Part shown: positions 1 through 6,746 of the stretch, one piece after another
Position numbering within the stretch: position 1 is the first letter of the stretch
How the letters are laid out: each line of letters begins with the position of its first letter
DNA from: a virus
Virus record (IMG/VR): IMGVR_UViG_3300001472_000091
Location: 1-30,567 of that record
Reading direction: 5' to 3' (one strand)
Length of the DNA: 30,567 bases
Translations under genes and position numbers: made by a program
The notes under the pieces: generated by a model
What the model was told of the DNA's origin: nothing
The model's database searches: none
The model's input: the letters and a program-made list of their open reading frames with translations, nothing else

Positions 1-440
1 CGGCCGCAAGACTTGTATCCGCCTTTACCGTCGGGGGCATTACAATCGACCCAGCCTTTCTTCTTGCCTTTGGCTCCTTTGCGACCAAACCAGTCACGGA
101 GGGAAGATTCTTTCCCAGATTCAGTTCCAGCTTTCTTTTTCTTTTTTGATTTCTTTTTTGATTTCTTCTTCTTTTTTTTCTTTTCCTCGAGAGTTCCTTC
201 ACCATAACCGCCGCCATATTCCCAATCGGGTTCATCCCAATGGTATGCCTTGGCTTCGTCAATATCTTCATCTAGCTCTTGGCCTTCTTCTGCTTTTACG
301 CAGTTGCGATATGTCTTTCCAAACATCTTCTTGGTCTTTCTCTTCTCGTGAGTCTTATAACCTTTTTGACATTTTTCATCGAGAACAGCTTCGAGCTCTT
401 CCTCTATGATTCGTTGTAAATCTTCTTTGGTTATGTTCAT
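1..440 (-). CDS. Lys-rich DUF5872-like phage protein, 3' end outside window
   Basis: The frame opens at ATG 440-438 and is still open at base 1, so at least 146 residues are seen and the C-terminus is missing. The start overlaps the stop of the upstream gene (ATGA), suggesting translational coupling. The N-terminus has an ITKEDLQRIIEEELEAVLDE segment that recurs in the neighbouring gene. After it come a GKTYRNCVKAEE stretch, an acidic Trp-containing stretch, a run of lysines at about residues 89-106, and a Trp-Val-Asp-Cys / Gly-Gly-Tyr-Lys-Ser-Cys-Gly segment. From memory the last part resembles DUF5872-type domains of marine phages. The Lys run suggests nucleic acid binding and a virion-internal role is possible, but both are inference. 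Confidence 0.75.
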   Translation of the reverse strand, partial: MNITKEDLQRIIEEELEAVLDEKCQKGYKTHEKRKTKKMFGKTYRNCVKAEEGQELDEDIDEAKAYHWDEPDWEYGGGYGEGTLEEKKKKKKKSKKKSKKKKKAGTESGKESSLRDWFGRKGAKGKKKGWVDCNAPDGKGGYKSCG

Positions 441-1153
441 TTTTTTTCTTGCGCCATTTTAGTTGCAGTTGCATACATTACGGACTTTGCATCAGAACCA
501 TAATCTTTTTTGAAACCTTTCATATTCTTCTTCATCCCCATTGCGAATTTTTCTTTTTGTTGCTTGTCCTTTTTGGTAAGCTTCTTTTCAGATAGGTCAA
601 CATCTTTATTATCGTCCAAGATGTAGTCACCATTTTGGTGCTTCTTTACTGACGGCATATCTTCAAGGGTCTTAAGGATGTCTTTCTCTTGTTCTTTCCC
701 AAACTCTTTGAAGAATGGATCGAGTCCTGCTGCTCCACCTTCGTCTCTGAGGATCTTTTCGATCTTCTTAGGGTCGACGTGGGTATAACCCTTTTTGGCC
801 ATGCTTGTGTGATCTTGCTTAACGTCAGCTGCATACTTCTTTCCGCTCTCAGGGTCGTACATGTCGTGCTTTTGGAACTCTTCCTCTAAGCCTTCCTTTT
901 TTGAGTTACCCCAGTTTTTGGCTCCAACCTTGCGGCACTTTACAAGAGCTCCGGAAGCATATGCGGAAGGCCAAACGTCATAGCGAGACTTTACCTTGTG
1001 ATAGCAGGCATCTTTCTTCTTGGCTTTTGCTTTCTTTTTCTTTTTGCGCTTCTTCTTTTTCGCAGCTTTTCGCTTCTTACCTTTCTTCTCATCAAGCACA
1101 GCTGTGAGCTCTTCTTTGATAATCTGAATTAAATCTTTGTTACTAATTTGCAT
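437..1153 (-). CDS. Lys-rich DUF5872-like phage protein
   Basis: A 238-residue protein when started at ATG 1153. An in-frame ATG exists 18 bases upstream (1171), but an AAGGAG ribosome site sits 4 bases before 1153, and that start aligns the N-terminus with the next gene downstream. The N-terminus (ISNKDLIQIIKEELTAVLDE) is followed at once by about 25 residues that are almost all Lys, Arg or Ala. A conserved block with the sequence KSRYDVWPSAYASGALVKC lies at about residues 55-73; I recall this block from many marine-phage DUF5872-like proteins. The C-terminal half is charged and lysine rich. It is a probable paralogue of the gene ending at base 1. The function is unknown; DNA binding inside the virion is a guess. 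Confidence 0.85.
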   Translation of the reverse strand: MQISNKDLIQIIKEELTAVLDEKKGKKRKAAKKKKRKKKKKAKAKKKDACYHKVKSRYDVWPSAYASGALVKCRKVGAKNWGNSKKEGLEEEFQKHDMYDPESGKKYAADVKQDHTSMAKKGYTHVDPKKIEKILRDEGGAAGLDPFFKEFGKEQEKDILKTLEDMPSVKKHQNGDYILDDNKDVDLSEKKLTKKDKQQKEKFAMGMKKNMKGFKKDYGSDAKSVMYATATKMAQEKK

Positions 1154-1181
1154 AACACTCCTTCGTTTCATATAAATAGTA

Positions 1182-1361
1182 TCAAGCGACCCATTTTAGA
1201 GCTCTTCTCAGGTGATATCTTATTTTTCCATCTCTCCATTGAACTGCGATAAATCCACTGGTTAAATTTTCGCGGACGACTATCCCCAATATATAATTTG
1301 GATTGCTTCGTTGAAGCCGGGAAGTCACAAGATCTGCGACCTTAAGGGGTCTTTGATCCAT
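1182..1361 (-). CDS. small SH3-like protein, unknown function
   Basis: A 59-residue basic protein from ATG 1361, with GAGTGG just upstream. A TTG start at 1370 would add three residues. The sequence has a ValAlaAspLeuVal-type first strand, a LeuGlyIleValVal strand and a final IleAlaValGlnTrp strand, the layout of a small SH3-like barrel that recurs in other short genes of this window (for example 20308-20514). It overlaps the end of the J-domain gene by 20 bases, so it probably shares its mRNA. No specific function can be given. Confidence 0.6.
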   Translation of the reverse strand: MDQRPLKVADLVTSRLQRSNPNYILGIVVRENLTSGFIAVQWRDGKIRYHLRRALKWVA

Positions 1362-1959
1362 CCCACTCAAACACTTGCTTTAGAAAGGCGCTGACCACCA
1401 TATCTATACAACCCTGATTTCCCTCACAGTTTTGCAAGTGCCAAGCATAGGTTGTCTTTTGTTTCTGAAGCTTCTCGGACATTCTTACCACATCTTTCTC
1501 TAGAGATGTATTCGCCTCTTCGTAGTTTGGAATGTCGATTTTATATCGATCTATGACGTCAAAGAGTTCGCCCCATTGTCCTTCATTCATCGCAACGGTT
1601 GCTCTTTGAAACGCATTGGTGAATTCTTCGTGTCTTGGGTCGGTTTGTCCAACCTTGTCTGGGTGTATTTTCTTGGCGACAGACTTAAATACATCTTTAT
1701 GTTTTTTTTGCTTACCCTTCACTTCAATTCTAGAATGGTCCTCTGGATATTCTATTTTTGTTGGACTGTTTATGATAACTTTCTTATTTTTGTCCTTCTG
1801 GAGATTATCTAGGTTAACGCCATTGTCTTCGCACCACTTTAGGTAGGTGCACTCAAAAGCTTCATTTGCCTCTCGCAATACTTCGTTATTGTATTCGAAT
1901 TCAGCTTCTAGTGAACGGAACTCATTTAAGAGCTTTTTGAATTTAAGTTTGTCCTTCAT
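1342..1959 (-). CDS. J-domain (DnaJ-like) phage protein
   Basis: A 205-residue protein. The N-terminal 60 residues are charged and helical. The middle has a J-domain-like segment, KSVAKKIHPDKVGQ, at about residues 91-104, with the diagnostic His-Pro-Asp tripeptide after a basic helix II, then a helix III-like stretch containing FTNAFQRATVAMNEG. The C-terminal third (about 145-205) looks like a coiled coil and contains two cysteines. J-domains recruit and stimulate Hsp70 (DnaK), so the protein may direct host chaperone to a phage target. No zinc finger or client-binding domain is seen. It overlaps the upstream gene by 17 bases and the downstream small gene by 20. Confidence 0.72.
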   Translation of the reverse strand: MKDKLKFKKLLNEFRSLEAEFEYNNEVLREANEAFECTYLKWCEDNGVNLDNLQKDKNKKVIINSPTKIEYPEDHSRIEVKGKQKKHKDVFKSVAKKIHPDKVGQTDPRHEEFTNAFQRATVAMNEGQWGELFDVIDRYKIDIPNYEEANTSLEKDVVRMSEKLQKQKTTYAWHLQNCEGNQGCIDMVVSAFLKQVFEWDGSKTP

Positions 1960-2863
1960 CAGAATCTAAATAGTCCGCAGACACTCGATTAGACCGAGAG
2001 CCTAGAAGAATTTCTTTCTCTGGTCTCTTGACGATTGTGGACCTCGAGGCACATAGAAAGTTTCTATATTCCTCCCAATTTCGGAGATTGTGGAAATCAT
2101 CAACTGGTATCTCATGTGATTTTTCCAAACTGAGAGGTTTAAATACTTTGTCCAATCCAAACCACCTAGCTGACCACATCTGAGATGGATCAAGGTAGAT
2201 TTCCTCTCCCCATGTAGAACCAGGCGGCTTTCGGCCGGTTCCTGTACGGATTATTCTCCTAAAGTCTAGCCACTCATCTTTGCCAAATGTAAACGACATG
2301 AAGTTGTTATCTCTCACTGTCTGTCCATTGAAGCTTATATAGCAATTCTTTTTGGAATTAATTATCCTTCTATGTTCTCGTAGCTGGTATGGGGAAAAGT
2401 ACCCATGAGGGAATGAAACATAATACTTAGAAGGTATCATCCAGTCAGAGATTCTCGCTAGAGTCTTGAAAGCAGTGACTGCTCCATGTATAACGGACCA
2501 TGATGTACAGTCTCTCTTATGCCTGTCTTTTGGATTGACTCCGACGTAATAAATTGGAATCCTTCTTCTAGAAACTCCAATGTTCCTATCGAATGTCCTA
2601 TGTGCCCAAACGGGATCTCCGCACCATCCGCCAAGTCTCTTTTTTATTATTGGAGCAAAGTCTCCATTAACAACAATCCAGATAGATTTACATCCAGCCC
2701 AAGCGCACTCTACAACGGCTGCTTCCAACAGATTGTAGTTCGCAGCAATAGGCATCATGCAATCTGGCCATGGTTGGTCAAAGTCGAATGTCTCATGTCC
2801 TGCGACTGGTATGATGCCGACTAAGTTCCTACTCTCTTCCGTAGCGTCTCTAGCGTTTTCCAT
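1943..2863 (-). CDS. degenerate sugar-nucleotidyltransferase-like protein
   Basis: A 306-residue protein; start ATG 2863 follows AGGAG. Residues about 15-80 follow the layout of NTP_transferase enzymes: a GlyIleIleProValAlaGly strand-loop, a ProTrpProAspCys-MetMetProIle segment, LeuLeuGluAlaAlaValValGluCys and AlaGlyCysLysSerIleTrpIleValVal. The usual signature loop (GxGTR followed by a catalytic Lys) is not present, so it may bind a nucleotide-sugar without normal pyrophosphorylase activity, or act on another substrate. The C-terminal half is Arg/Trp rich and unfamiliar. Similar proteins occur in marine myoviruses as far as I remember. It overlaps the upstream gene by 43 bases. Confidence 0.6.
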   Translation of the reverse strand: MENARDATEESRNLVGIIPVAGHETFDFDQPWPDCMMPIAANYNLLEAAVVECAWAGCKSIWIVVNGDFAPIIKKRLGGWCGDPVWAHRTFDRNIGVSRRRIPIYYVGVNPKDRHKRDCTSWSVIHGAVTAFKTLARISDWMIPSKYYVSFPHGYFSPYQLREHRRIINSKKNCYISFNGQTVRDNNFMSFTFGKDEWLDFRRIIRTGTGRKPPGSTWGEEIYLDPSQMWSARWFGLDKVFKPLSLEKSHEIPVDDFHNLRNWEEYRNFLCASRSTIVKRPEKEILLGSRSNRVSADYLDSDEGQT

Positions 2864-3600
2864 GGTTTCTCCTTTGCTTGTTCCATATTATATATCTCTT
2901 CAAGTGAATATTTTGGCCTTAACGATTGAGATGTTACTCTCCTAAAGAACTCTATCTTTGGTCTCTTATAATACCTCTTATTTTTGCGTTGCCATGCGAA
3001 CTTGCCGTTGATACCTGCAGACTTAAGCATGCGTAGTATCTTTATCATAGCTATACCTTGGCCATAGTCGGGACTTAAAAGTTGGTCCATGGTCATCCTA
3101 GAGGCTCCCACAAGGTCTTTTGTCTTGTTGTGTTCGACTCGGGGTGTTTTATATAAATTTAATTGATAAATGAAATCATCCTCAGGATCGATCAACATTG
3201 TCGAGTCATTCATGGACATTTCTCGAGTATCAAAGAAATCGTAAACATTAAAAATTTTTGTCTCCTTATCGAACCTGATGAGCTCATCGACGTGTAGGGT
3301 GACTCTTTTGTTTCCAATCGTTATGATGTTGACTTCTTTCTTGTATTTGCGAATATTGGATATCCTATTTGGACATATCATCAAAGAAGTCAAGCCAAGT
3401 GCAAAGGTTAAGTTATTATAAAGCTGCTTGGGGTCATCTGCGTTCATAAATCCAAAGTCGTAGTCCAGCAGTTTCAAATCGTGTCGAAATACATATTCGG
3501 GATCTTGCACTACGATCTTTGTCTGAGTTCTCCACGCATATAGTAGAGACTCTAGGGATCGACCAATGATTAACTTTGGTATCTTATGAGTCAAGATCAC
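2821..3600 (-). CDS. hypothetical phage protein, 259 aa
   Basis: I do not recognise this protein. The start is GTG 3600, with AAAGG-like bases nearby; no better ATG exists at the N-terminus. It is a mixed alpha/beta, basic protein. Notable segments are a HisValAspGluLeu motif after two beta strands at about residues 100-106, an acidic IDPEDD segment near 137, and a very basic region (RKNKRYYKRPKIEFFRR) at about 205-221. It overlaps the next gene downstream by 43 bases and the upstream gene by 17, so it belongs to one tightly packed unit with the nucleotidyltransferase-like gene. The basic region suggests nucleic acid contact, but nothing stronger. Confidence 0.7.
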   Translation of the reverse strand: MILTHKIPKLIIGRSLESLLYAWRTQTKIVVQDPEYVFRHDLKLLDYDFGFMNADDPKQLYNNLTFALGLTSLMICPNRISNIRKYKKEVNIITIGNKRVTLHVDELIRFDKETKIFNVYDFFDTREMSMNDSTMLIDPEDDFIYQLNLYKTPRVEHNKTKDLVGASRMTMDQLLSPDYGQGIAMIKILRMLKSAGINGKFAWQRKNKRYYKRPKIEFFRRVTSQSLRPKYSLEEIYNMEQAKEKPWKTLETLRKRVGT

Positions 3601-4405
3601 CTTTGCTATTTCTCTGCTTGATCAATTCTTCTGGTGTGTCGTAGCCGGTTGCTCCGTCGTCCCAAGCATTTTCGCCCTTGGCAAACCATTGTGGTTCCTT
3701 CTCGGTGCTTGGAGCCTCAGAGTCTGGGTCTTTGCTAAATGTTTTTCTCAATTCGTCTCTTTCTTCTATCATTTCAGACTTCATGAGTCCACGACCATCA
3801 GTAGACATCCACCAATCATTCATTTGACCATATAGACCTGATACCTTACCAGCTCCACCAACATATTTTTTCCCGAGTTCTAATTCAACAGACATCTGGT
3901 TACTAAAGAAAAAATTCAAGTAGTCTTCCCAGAAATGCTTTTCATATATGATATTCTTGTCTTTTTTTGGTAGTTTTGCAAAATCTTTTGATGTTAACTC
4001 AGAATAACCTCTTCCTTCGTAACTTATGTTTTCAAGTCTCTCTTCGAGTTCAATATAATATGATACAACTTGAAATCTTATAATCTTACGAACTATTTTT
4101 AGTCCAAACAATCTAAACCACCAAAATGTAACTCCAGAAGCCAATAGCGCTTTGACTTTCGACAAGGGGGTCTTATAGCCTCTAGTTCCCGTGGGTGGGA
4201 TATCTTCTTCTTCAAGGTCATCGATCAATTTTTGAAAATTTTTATTAATAAAAGTTTTCAATGAATCTTTAAATGTTGGATTGGTAGAGGTAAAGGTTTC
4301 TAGAAACAAATCCAAACTACCAGGCATTACTCCGATCAAATCATACAATCCTTTGTTGTCCTCAGATAGTAGCTTACTCTCATTTATAATTTTAACCTTA
4401 TACAT
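3584..4405 (-). CDS. hypothetical phage protein, 273 aa
   Basis: I do not recognise this protein. The N-terminus has an Asn-Glu-Ser-Lys-Leu-Leu-Ser-Glu segment ending in a Leu-X-Glu triplet at about residues 12-14, like the possible prohead-protease sites of other genes here. Residues about 84-108 hold a hydrophobic, Trp/Phe-rich stretch that could be a membrane-associated or buried helix. The C-terminal 60 residues are hydrophilic, acidic and probably disordered. The start at ATG 4405 overlaps the stop of the upstream small gene by 8 bases. A virion or assembly role is possible but not shown. Confidence 0.7.
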   Translation of the reverse strand: MYKVKIINESKLLSEDNKGLYDLIGVMPGSLDLFLETFTSTNPTFKDSLKTFINKNFQKLIDDLEEEDIPPTGTRGYKTPLSKVKALLASGVTFWWFRLFGLKIVRKIIRFQVVSYYIELEERLENISYEGRGYSELTSKDFAKLPKKDKNIIYEKHFWEDYLNFFFSNQMSVELELGKKYVGGAGKVSGLYGQMNDWWMSTDGRGLMKSEMIEERDELRKTFSKDPDSEAPSTEKEPQWFAKGENAWDDGATGYDTPEELIKQRNSKGDLDS

Positions 4406-4640
4406 CGTTGTTTAGTCCTTTTAAGAATTGTTCTGGTACCATTTTAAATAGTTCATTATCGATCTTAATATTGTAAGACCAAAATTCATTTGGAAAACCT
4501 GACTTTGTAGGCCAGTCGTGTTCAAACATCAATTGAGGCTCGGAAACTATAATTCCTAAGCCGTCGATTAGTTCACCAATAAAATCTTGACGGAACATGA
4601 CAAGGTCACCAATTGAAAACTTAGGTCCCTCGCAAATCAC
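4398..4640 (-). CDS. small SH3-like protein, unknown function
   Basis: About 80 residues. The N-terminus is uncertain: GTG 4640, or TTG 4652 or GTG 4649 further up, all inside the thyX 3' end; none has a clear ribosome site. The body begins with PheSerIleGlyAspLeuValMetPhe, then a GlyLeuGlyIleIleValSer strand and a Trp-SerTyrAsnIleLysIle strand. This is the Gly-Asp-Leu-Val plus turn pattern of the SH3-like mini-proteins seen again at 19928-20514. It overlaps thyX by about 20 bases, which suggests coupled translation. Confidence 0.6.
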   Translation of the reverse strand: MICEGPKFSIGDLVMFRQDFIGELIDGLGIIVSEPQLMFEHDWPTKSGFPNEFWSYNIKIDNELFKMVPEQFLKGLNNDV

Positions 4641-5325
4641 GATAAGCACCAATTGAATAAGGCCAGATTTCTTCTGCGATCTCTAAACATGATTTTGCTA
4701 CCTGTTGTATTTCCCATTGGGCACCTTCATGAGTGCGAAGGTCTATAAACTTAAGTAGGTTCGACAAGTTAACAGTTCCGTAATACTTCGCATAAAGGTT
4801 TTGAGGAAGAACTCCTCTCGCTTGCTCTCGACAAACTCCTTTAGCGATCAAATGGTTGAATAGATCCAACGCATGCTTGTGAAAAGCAACCATGGCGTCT
4901 GATGACTTAATGTAAGTGTCGGCAAACCGTGGTGTAATTACTGGATCAATCAAGCCATCTAGATTGGAAGCTTGACGGTTGCTCTCATGTTGAGTTCTGA
5001 AAGCCTTTGGTTCATAGAACTTCAGGTCAATTTCAGTGTATCGTCGTGAGATTTCATTGTAAGCCCAAGTCCGGTGTCTCATGTGCTGAGACCTTACGAA
5101 CATTGGAACTTCAAACATAAATGTAATCGAGTTGTGCTCGAATGGTGACGTGTGCCTATGCTTGATCAAATACTTAATCAAACCCTTATCTTTTTTAGTT
5201 AAGGGCTTGGTGTTATCTTGACCAAAGGACACACGAGCGGCATTAGCTATCATCTTATCATCTCCAACATGTTGGATATAAGAGACCTTGCCAATACCGT
5301 CTCCGTAAAGTTTTATTTCTTTCAT
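4621..5325 (-). CDS. thyX: flavin-dependent thymidylate synthase ThyX
   Basis: 234 residues, the normal length for ThyX. The enzyme makes dTMP from dUMP using methylene-tetrahydrofolate, FAD and NADPH. The family signature RHRX7S is intact at residues 83-93 (RHR, seven residues, then Ser in NEISRRY), and the HTSPFEH segment at 58-64 and the C-terminal LeuArgThrHisGluGlyAlaGlnTrpGluIle helix also fit the family. The start ATG 5325 follows GAGGA. It sits 28 bases after the stop of the 267-residue gene and is in the same unit as the GroES-like gene driven by the promoter at 6501-6529. With NrdJ it gives the phage its own dTTP supply. Confidence 0.96.
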   Translation of the reverse strand: MKEIKLYGDGIGKVSYIQHVGDDKMIANAARVSFGQDNTKPLTKKDKGLIKYLIKHRHTSPFEHNSITFMFEVPMFVRSQHMRHRTWAYNEISRRYTEIDLKFYEPKAFRTQHESNRQASNLDGLIDPVITPRFADTYIKSSDAMVAFHKHALDLFNHLIAKGVCREQARGVLPQNLYAKYYGTVNLSNLLKFIDLRTHEGAQWEIQQVAKSCLEIAEEIWPYSIGAYRDLRGT

Positions 5326-5353
5326 GATTCCTCTATATTTTTATTTTCTTACC

Positions 5354-6157
5354 TTAAGTCGTAATTGGACGCTTATTGTATAAGTCATCATCGCTCATCG
5401 GAGCGTTTGATGGATCATCCGAATAAAATGGAATTTGAAACTTCTTACCGGTTCTCGAAGAAGTAAATAGATTCGTTGCTTGTTGGACATTTGCTCCCGC
5501 AAGAACCATATCTCGTTCATCCTCAACATGATAGTCTGTGATGGCCGATGGATCATAGTTATAATCTCTACCGCTGAAGTGATTCGCTCTTAAGTTAAAC
5601 ATAGTAAAGGTCATCCAAATCTTGAAAGATCCTTGTGGTGGTTGAGACATGATGGAGTCAGGCGATCTGTCCTTGAAGTCTGGGTCTTCAAAATTTGCAT
5701 CGTAATCTGATAGGTTCGTTGCTTTCATTTTTTGACCAAACACAATCGCATCCTGTAAATACTTCTTACCTAGCCTAATCGCATCCATCTTATCGATATC
5801 AAAAACCAAAAAGCTTAATTCTGGTCCAAAATATTCTCCGTCAACTTCCATATACTCCAAATTTAAAGAGTCTAGGTCTTGTCTTAATTCGGCCATCTTT
5901 GCTGAATTATCCCAATCTAATTTAACATCATTGATTTGACGTCTAATCTTGCGGAATGATCCTTGATTTTTATCGTCGTTTGGATCTATTACTTTCGCAG
6001 GTGGATTTTCTGCTGTAATTATCGCAACGGTTGCAGGTCCACTTTCTGATTGTAGAGTGCCTAATAATTTATCCAAGTTTTGATCTGTAGAGCCTATTTG
6101 TGCTTCGCTTAAAACCTCGTATATCATTTTTTTTAGCTTTTTAGTTGTAAGTTTCAT
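5354..6157 (-). CDS. hypothetical phage protein with LTxxxLxxxI N-terminal motif
   Basis: 267 residues, function not recognised. The N-terminus, KLTTKKLKKMIYEVLSEAQ, matches the ITKxxLxxII-type leader of the two Lys-rich genes at the left edge, again ending with a Leu-X-Glu triplet (residues 16-18). The rest is acidic, with segments such as FGPELSFLVFDIDKMDAIRLG near 108-128 that suggest an alpha/beta fold, and a Pro/Asp-rich C-terminus. The start ATG 6157 overlaps the stop of the GroES-like gene (ATGA) and has GGAGAC upstream. If the leader is a capsid-targeting sequence this would be a packaged protein; that is inference. Confidence 0.75.
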   Translation of the reverse strand: MKLTTKKLKKMIYEVLSEAQIGSTDQNLDKLLGTLQSESGPATVAIITAENPPAKVIDPNDDKNQGSFRKIRRQINDVKLDWDNSAKMAELRQDLDSLNLEYMEVDGEYFGPELSFLVFDIDKMDAIRLGKKYLQDAIVFGQKMKATNLSDYDANFEDPDFKDRSPDSIMSQPPQGSFKIWMTFTMFNLRANHFSGRDYNYDPSAITDYHVEDERDMVLAGANVQQATNLFTSSRTGKKFQIPFYSDDPSNAPMSDDDLYNKRPITT

Positions 6158-6435
6158 TCTTCTAGTCTCCCGTAGACATAATTTTCTTTAACGACGTAAA
6201 TAGTCTCAGATCCGGCTTTTATCTCCTGAACCGTAGTTCTATCTGCTATGATCGAGTCTCCGATCTTTAATGAGATGGAGCAGTCTTCAGCCATACCTAT
6301 CACCTCTCCTATAATATATGGAGACTTGGGGGGTTGGTATTCTTCAGGCATCACAAAGAGTGGTGCTTCTTTGTCTTCTTTCTTTTCGTTCAACGGTAAG
6401 ATCCATAGGTGTCGGTTGTGTGGTTCAAAATGCAT
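6154..6435 (-). CDS. GroES-like co-chaperonin-type protein
   Basis: 93 residues from ATG 6435, chosen because GGAGG lies 4 bases upstream; a longer GTG start at 6459 would read through that ribosome site. The order of features follows GroES: an N-terminal HisLeuTrpIleLeuProLeu strand, an acidic loop, a TyrIleIleGlyGluValIleGlyMet strand, LysIleGlyAspSerIleIle, and a C-terminal TyrValValLysGluAsnTyrValTyrGlyArgLeuGlu that closely resembles the GroES end. The mobile loop region is Glu/Lys/Pro rich and unlike host GroES. T4 gp31 is a precedent for a phage protein that replaces GroES to fold the capsid protein. It is the first gene after the promoter at 6501-6529. Confidence 0.7.
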   Translation of the reverse strand: MHFEPHNRHLWILPLNEKKEDKEAPLFVMPEEYQPPKSPYIIGEVIGMAEDCSISLKIGDSIIADRTTVQEIKAGSETIYVVKENYVYGRLEE

Positions 6436-6453
6436 TTTTCCTCCAAATAAAAA

Positions 6454-6519
6454 AATCACAATATGTTATATTGGGAACAAAATTAACTGTTCTTGTTTAT
6501 AATATAACATATTGTGATT
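6454..6519. repeat. perfect 19-bp inverted repeat over promoter
   Basis: Left arm AATCACAATATGTTATATT at 6454-6472, right arm AATATAACATATTGTGATT at 6501-6519, with a 28-base spacer. The arms are perfect complements and stop abruptly on both sides. The right arm covers the -10 box and part of the spacer of the promoter, while the left arm lies in the 5' leader of the GroES-like gene. The transcript should begin near 6494, so RNA would not contain the right arm. This points to a DNA operator rather than an RNA hairpin. Confidence 0.85.
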
Positions 6520-6529
6520 GAGTTGTCAA
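6501..6529 (-). promoter_or_regulatory. sigma70-type phage promoter, GroES-like/thyX unit
   Basis: Minus-strand TTGACA (6529-6524), 17 bp, TATATT (6506-6501). It belongs to a family of eight similar elements in the window with ACTTGACAA around -35 and ATGTTATATTATA around -10. It lies between the Hc1-like gene and the GroES-like gene. Confidence 0.88.
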
Positions 6530-6539
6530 GTAAAAACTT

Positions 6540-6734
6540 TCACTTTTCTTCGTGAGATTTTTTTGCTTCTTGAATTACTGTTCGAACTTCTCTAAGTTCT
6601 TTTGAAGCCTCCATGAGAGTCTTTCGGGCTCTAGGGGCTGCAGATTTATAACCATATGACCCTGCTTCGATTTTGTCCAAGTCATCCATCACCTCTTTAA
6701 GATCATGAATAATTTTTTCTAATTGTTCTCTCAT
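6540..6734 (-). CDS. Hc1-like (histone H1-like) small protein
   Basis: 64 residues, almost all helical and charged. The central SerAlaAlaProArgAlaArgLysThrLeuMetGlu... segment (about residues 31-44), preceded by a Gly-Ser-Tyr-Gly-Tyr-Lys turn and followed by a second amphipathic helix ending in IleGlnGluAlaLysLys, matches the N-terminal part of Hc1-type histone-like proteins, which have AlaAlaGlyThrArgAlaArgLysAlaLeu at this point. The Lys-rich C-terminal tail of chlamydial Hc1 is absent. DNA binding or bending is therefore plausible but not certain. The start ATG 6734 follows AGGAG. It is the last gene of the helicase/NrdJ unit, ending 11 bases before the next -35 box. Confidence 0.6.
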   Translation of the reverse strand: MREQLEKIIHDLKEVMDDLDKIEAGSYGYKSAAPRARKTLMEASKELREVRTVIQEAKKSHEEK

Positions 6735-6746
6735 ACTTTTCTCCTG

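Noticed and set aside
1171-1178. TATAAATA, the T4 late promoter motif, on the plus strand
   Set aside because: It points away from all genes here; no minus-strand TATAAATA was found before a gene, so late promoters of T4 type are not supported.
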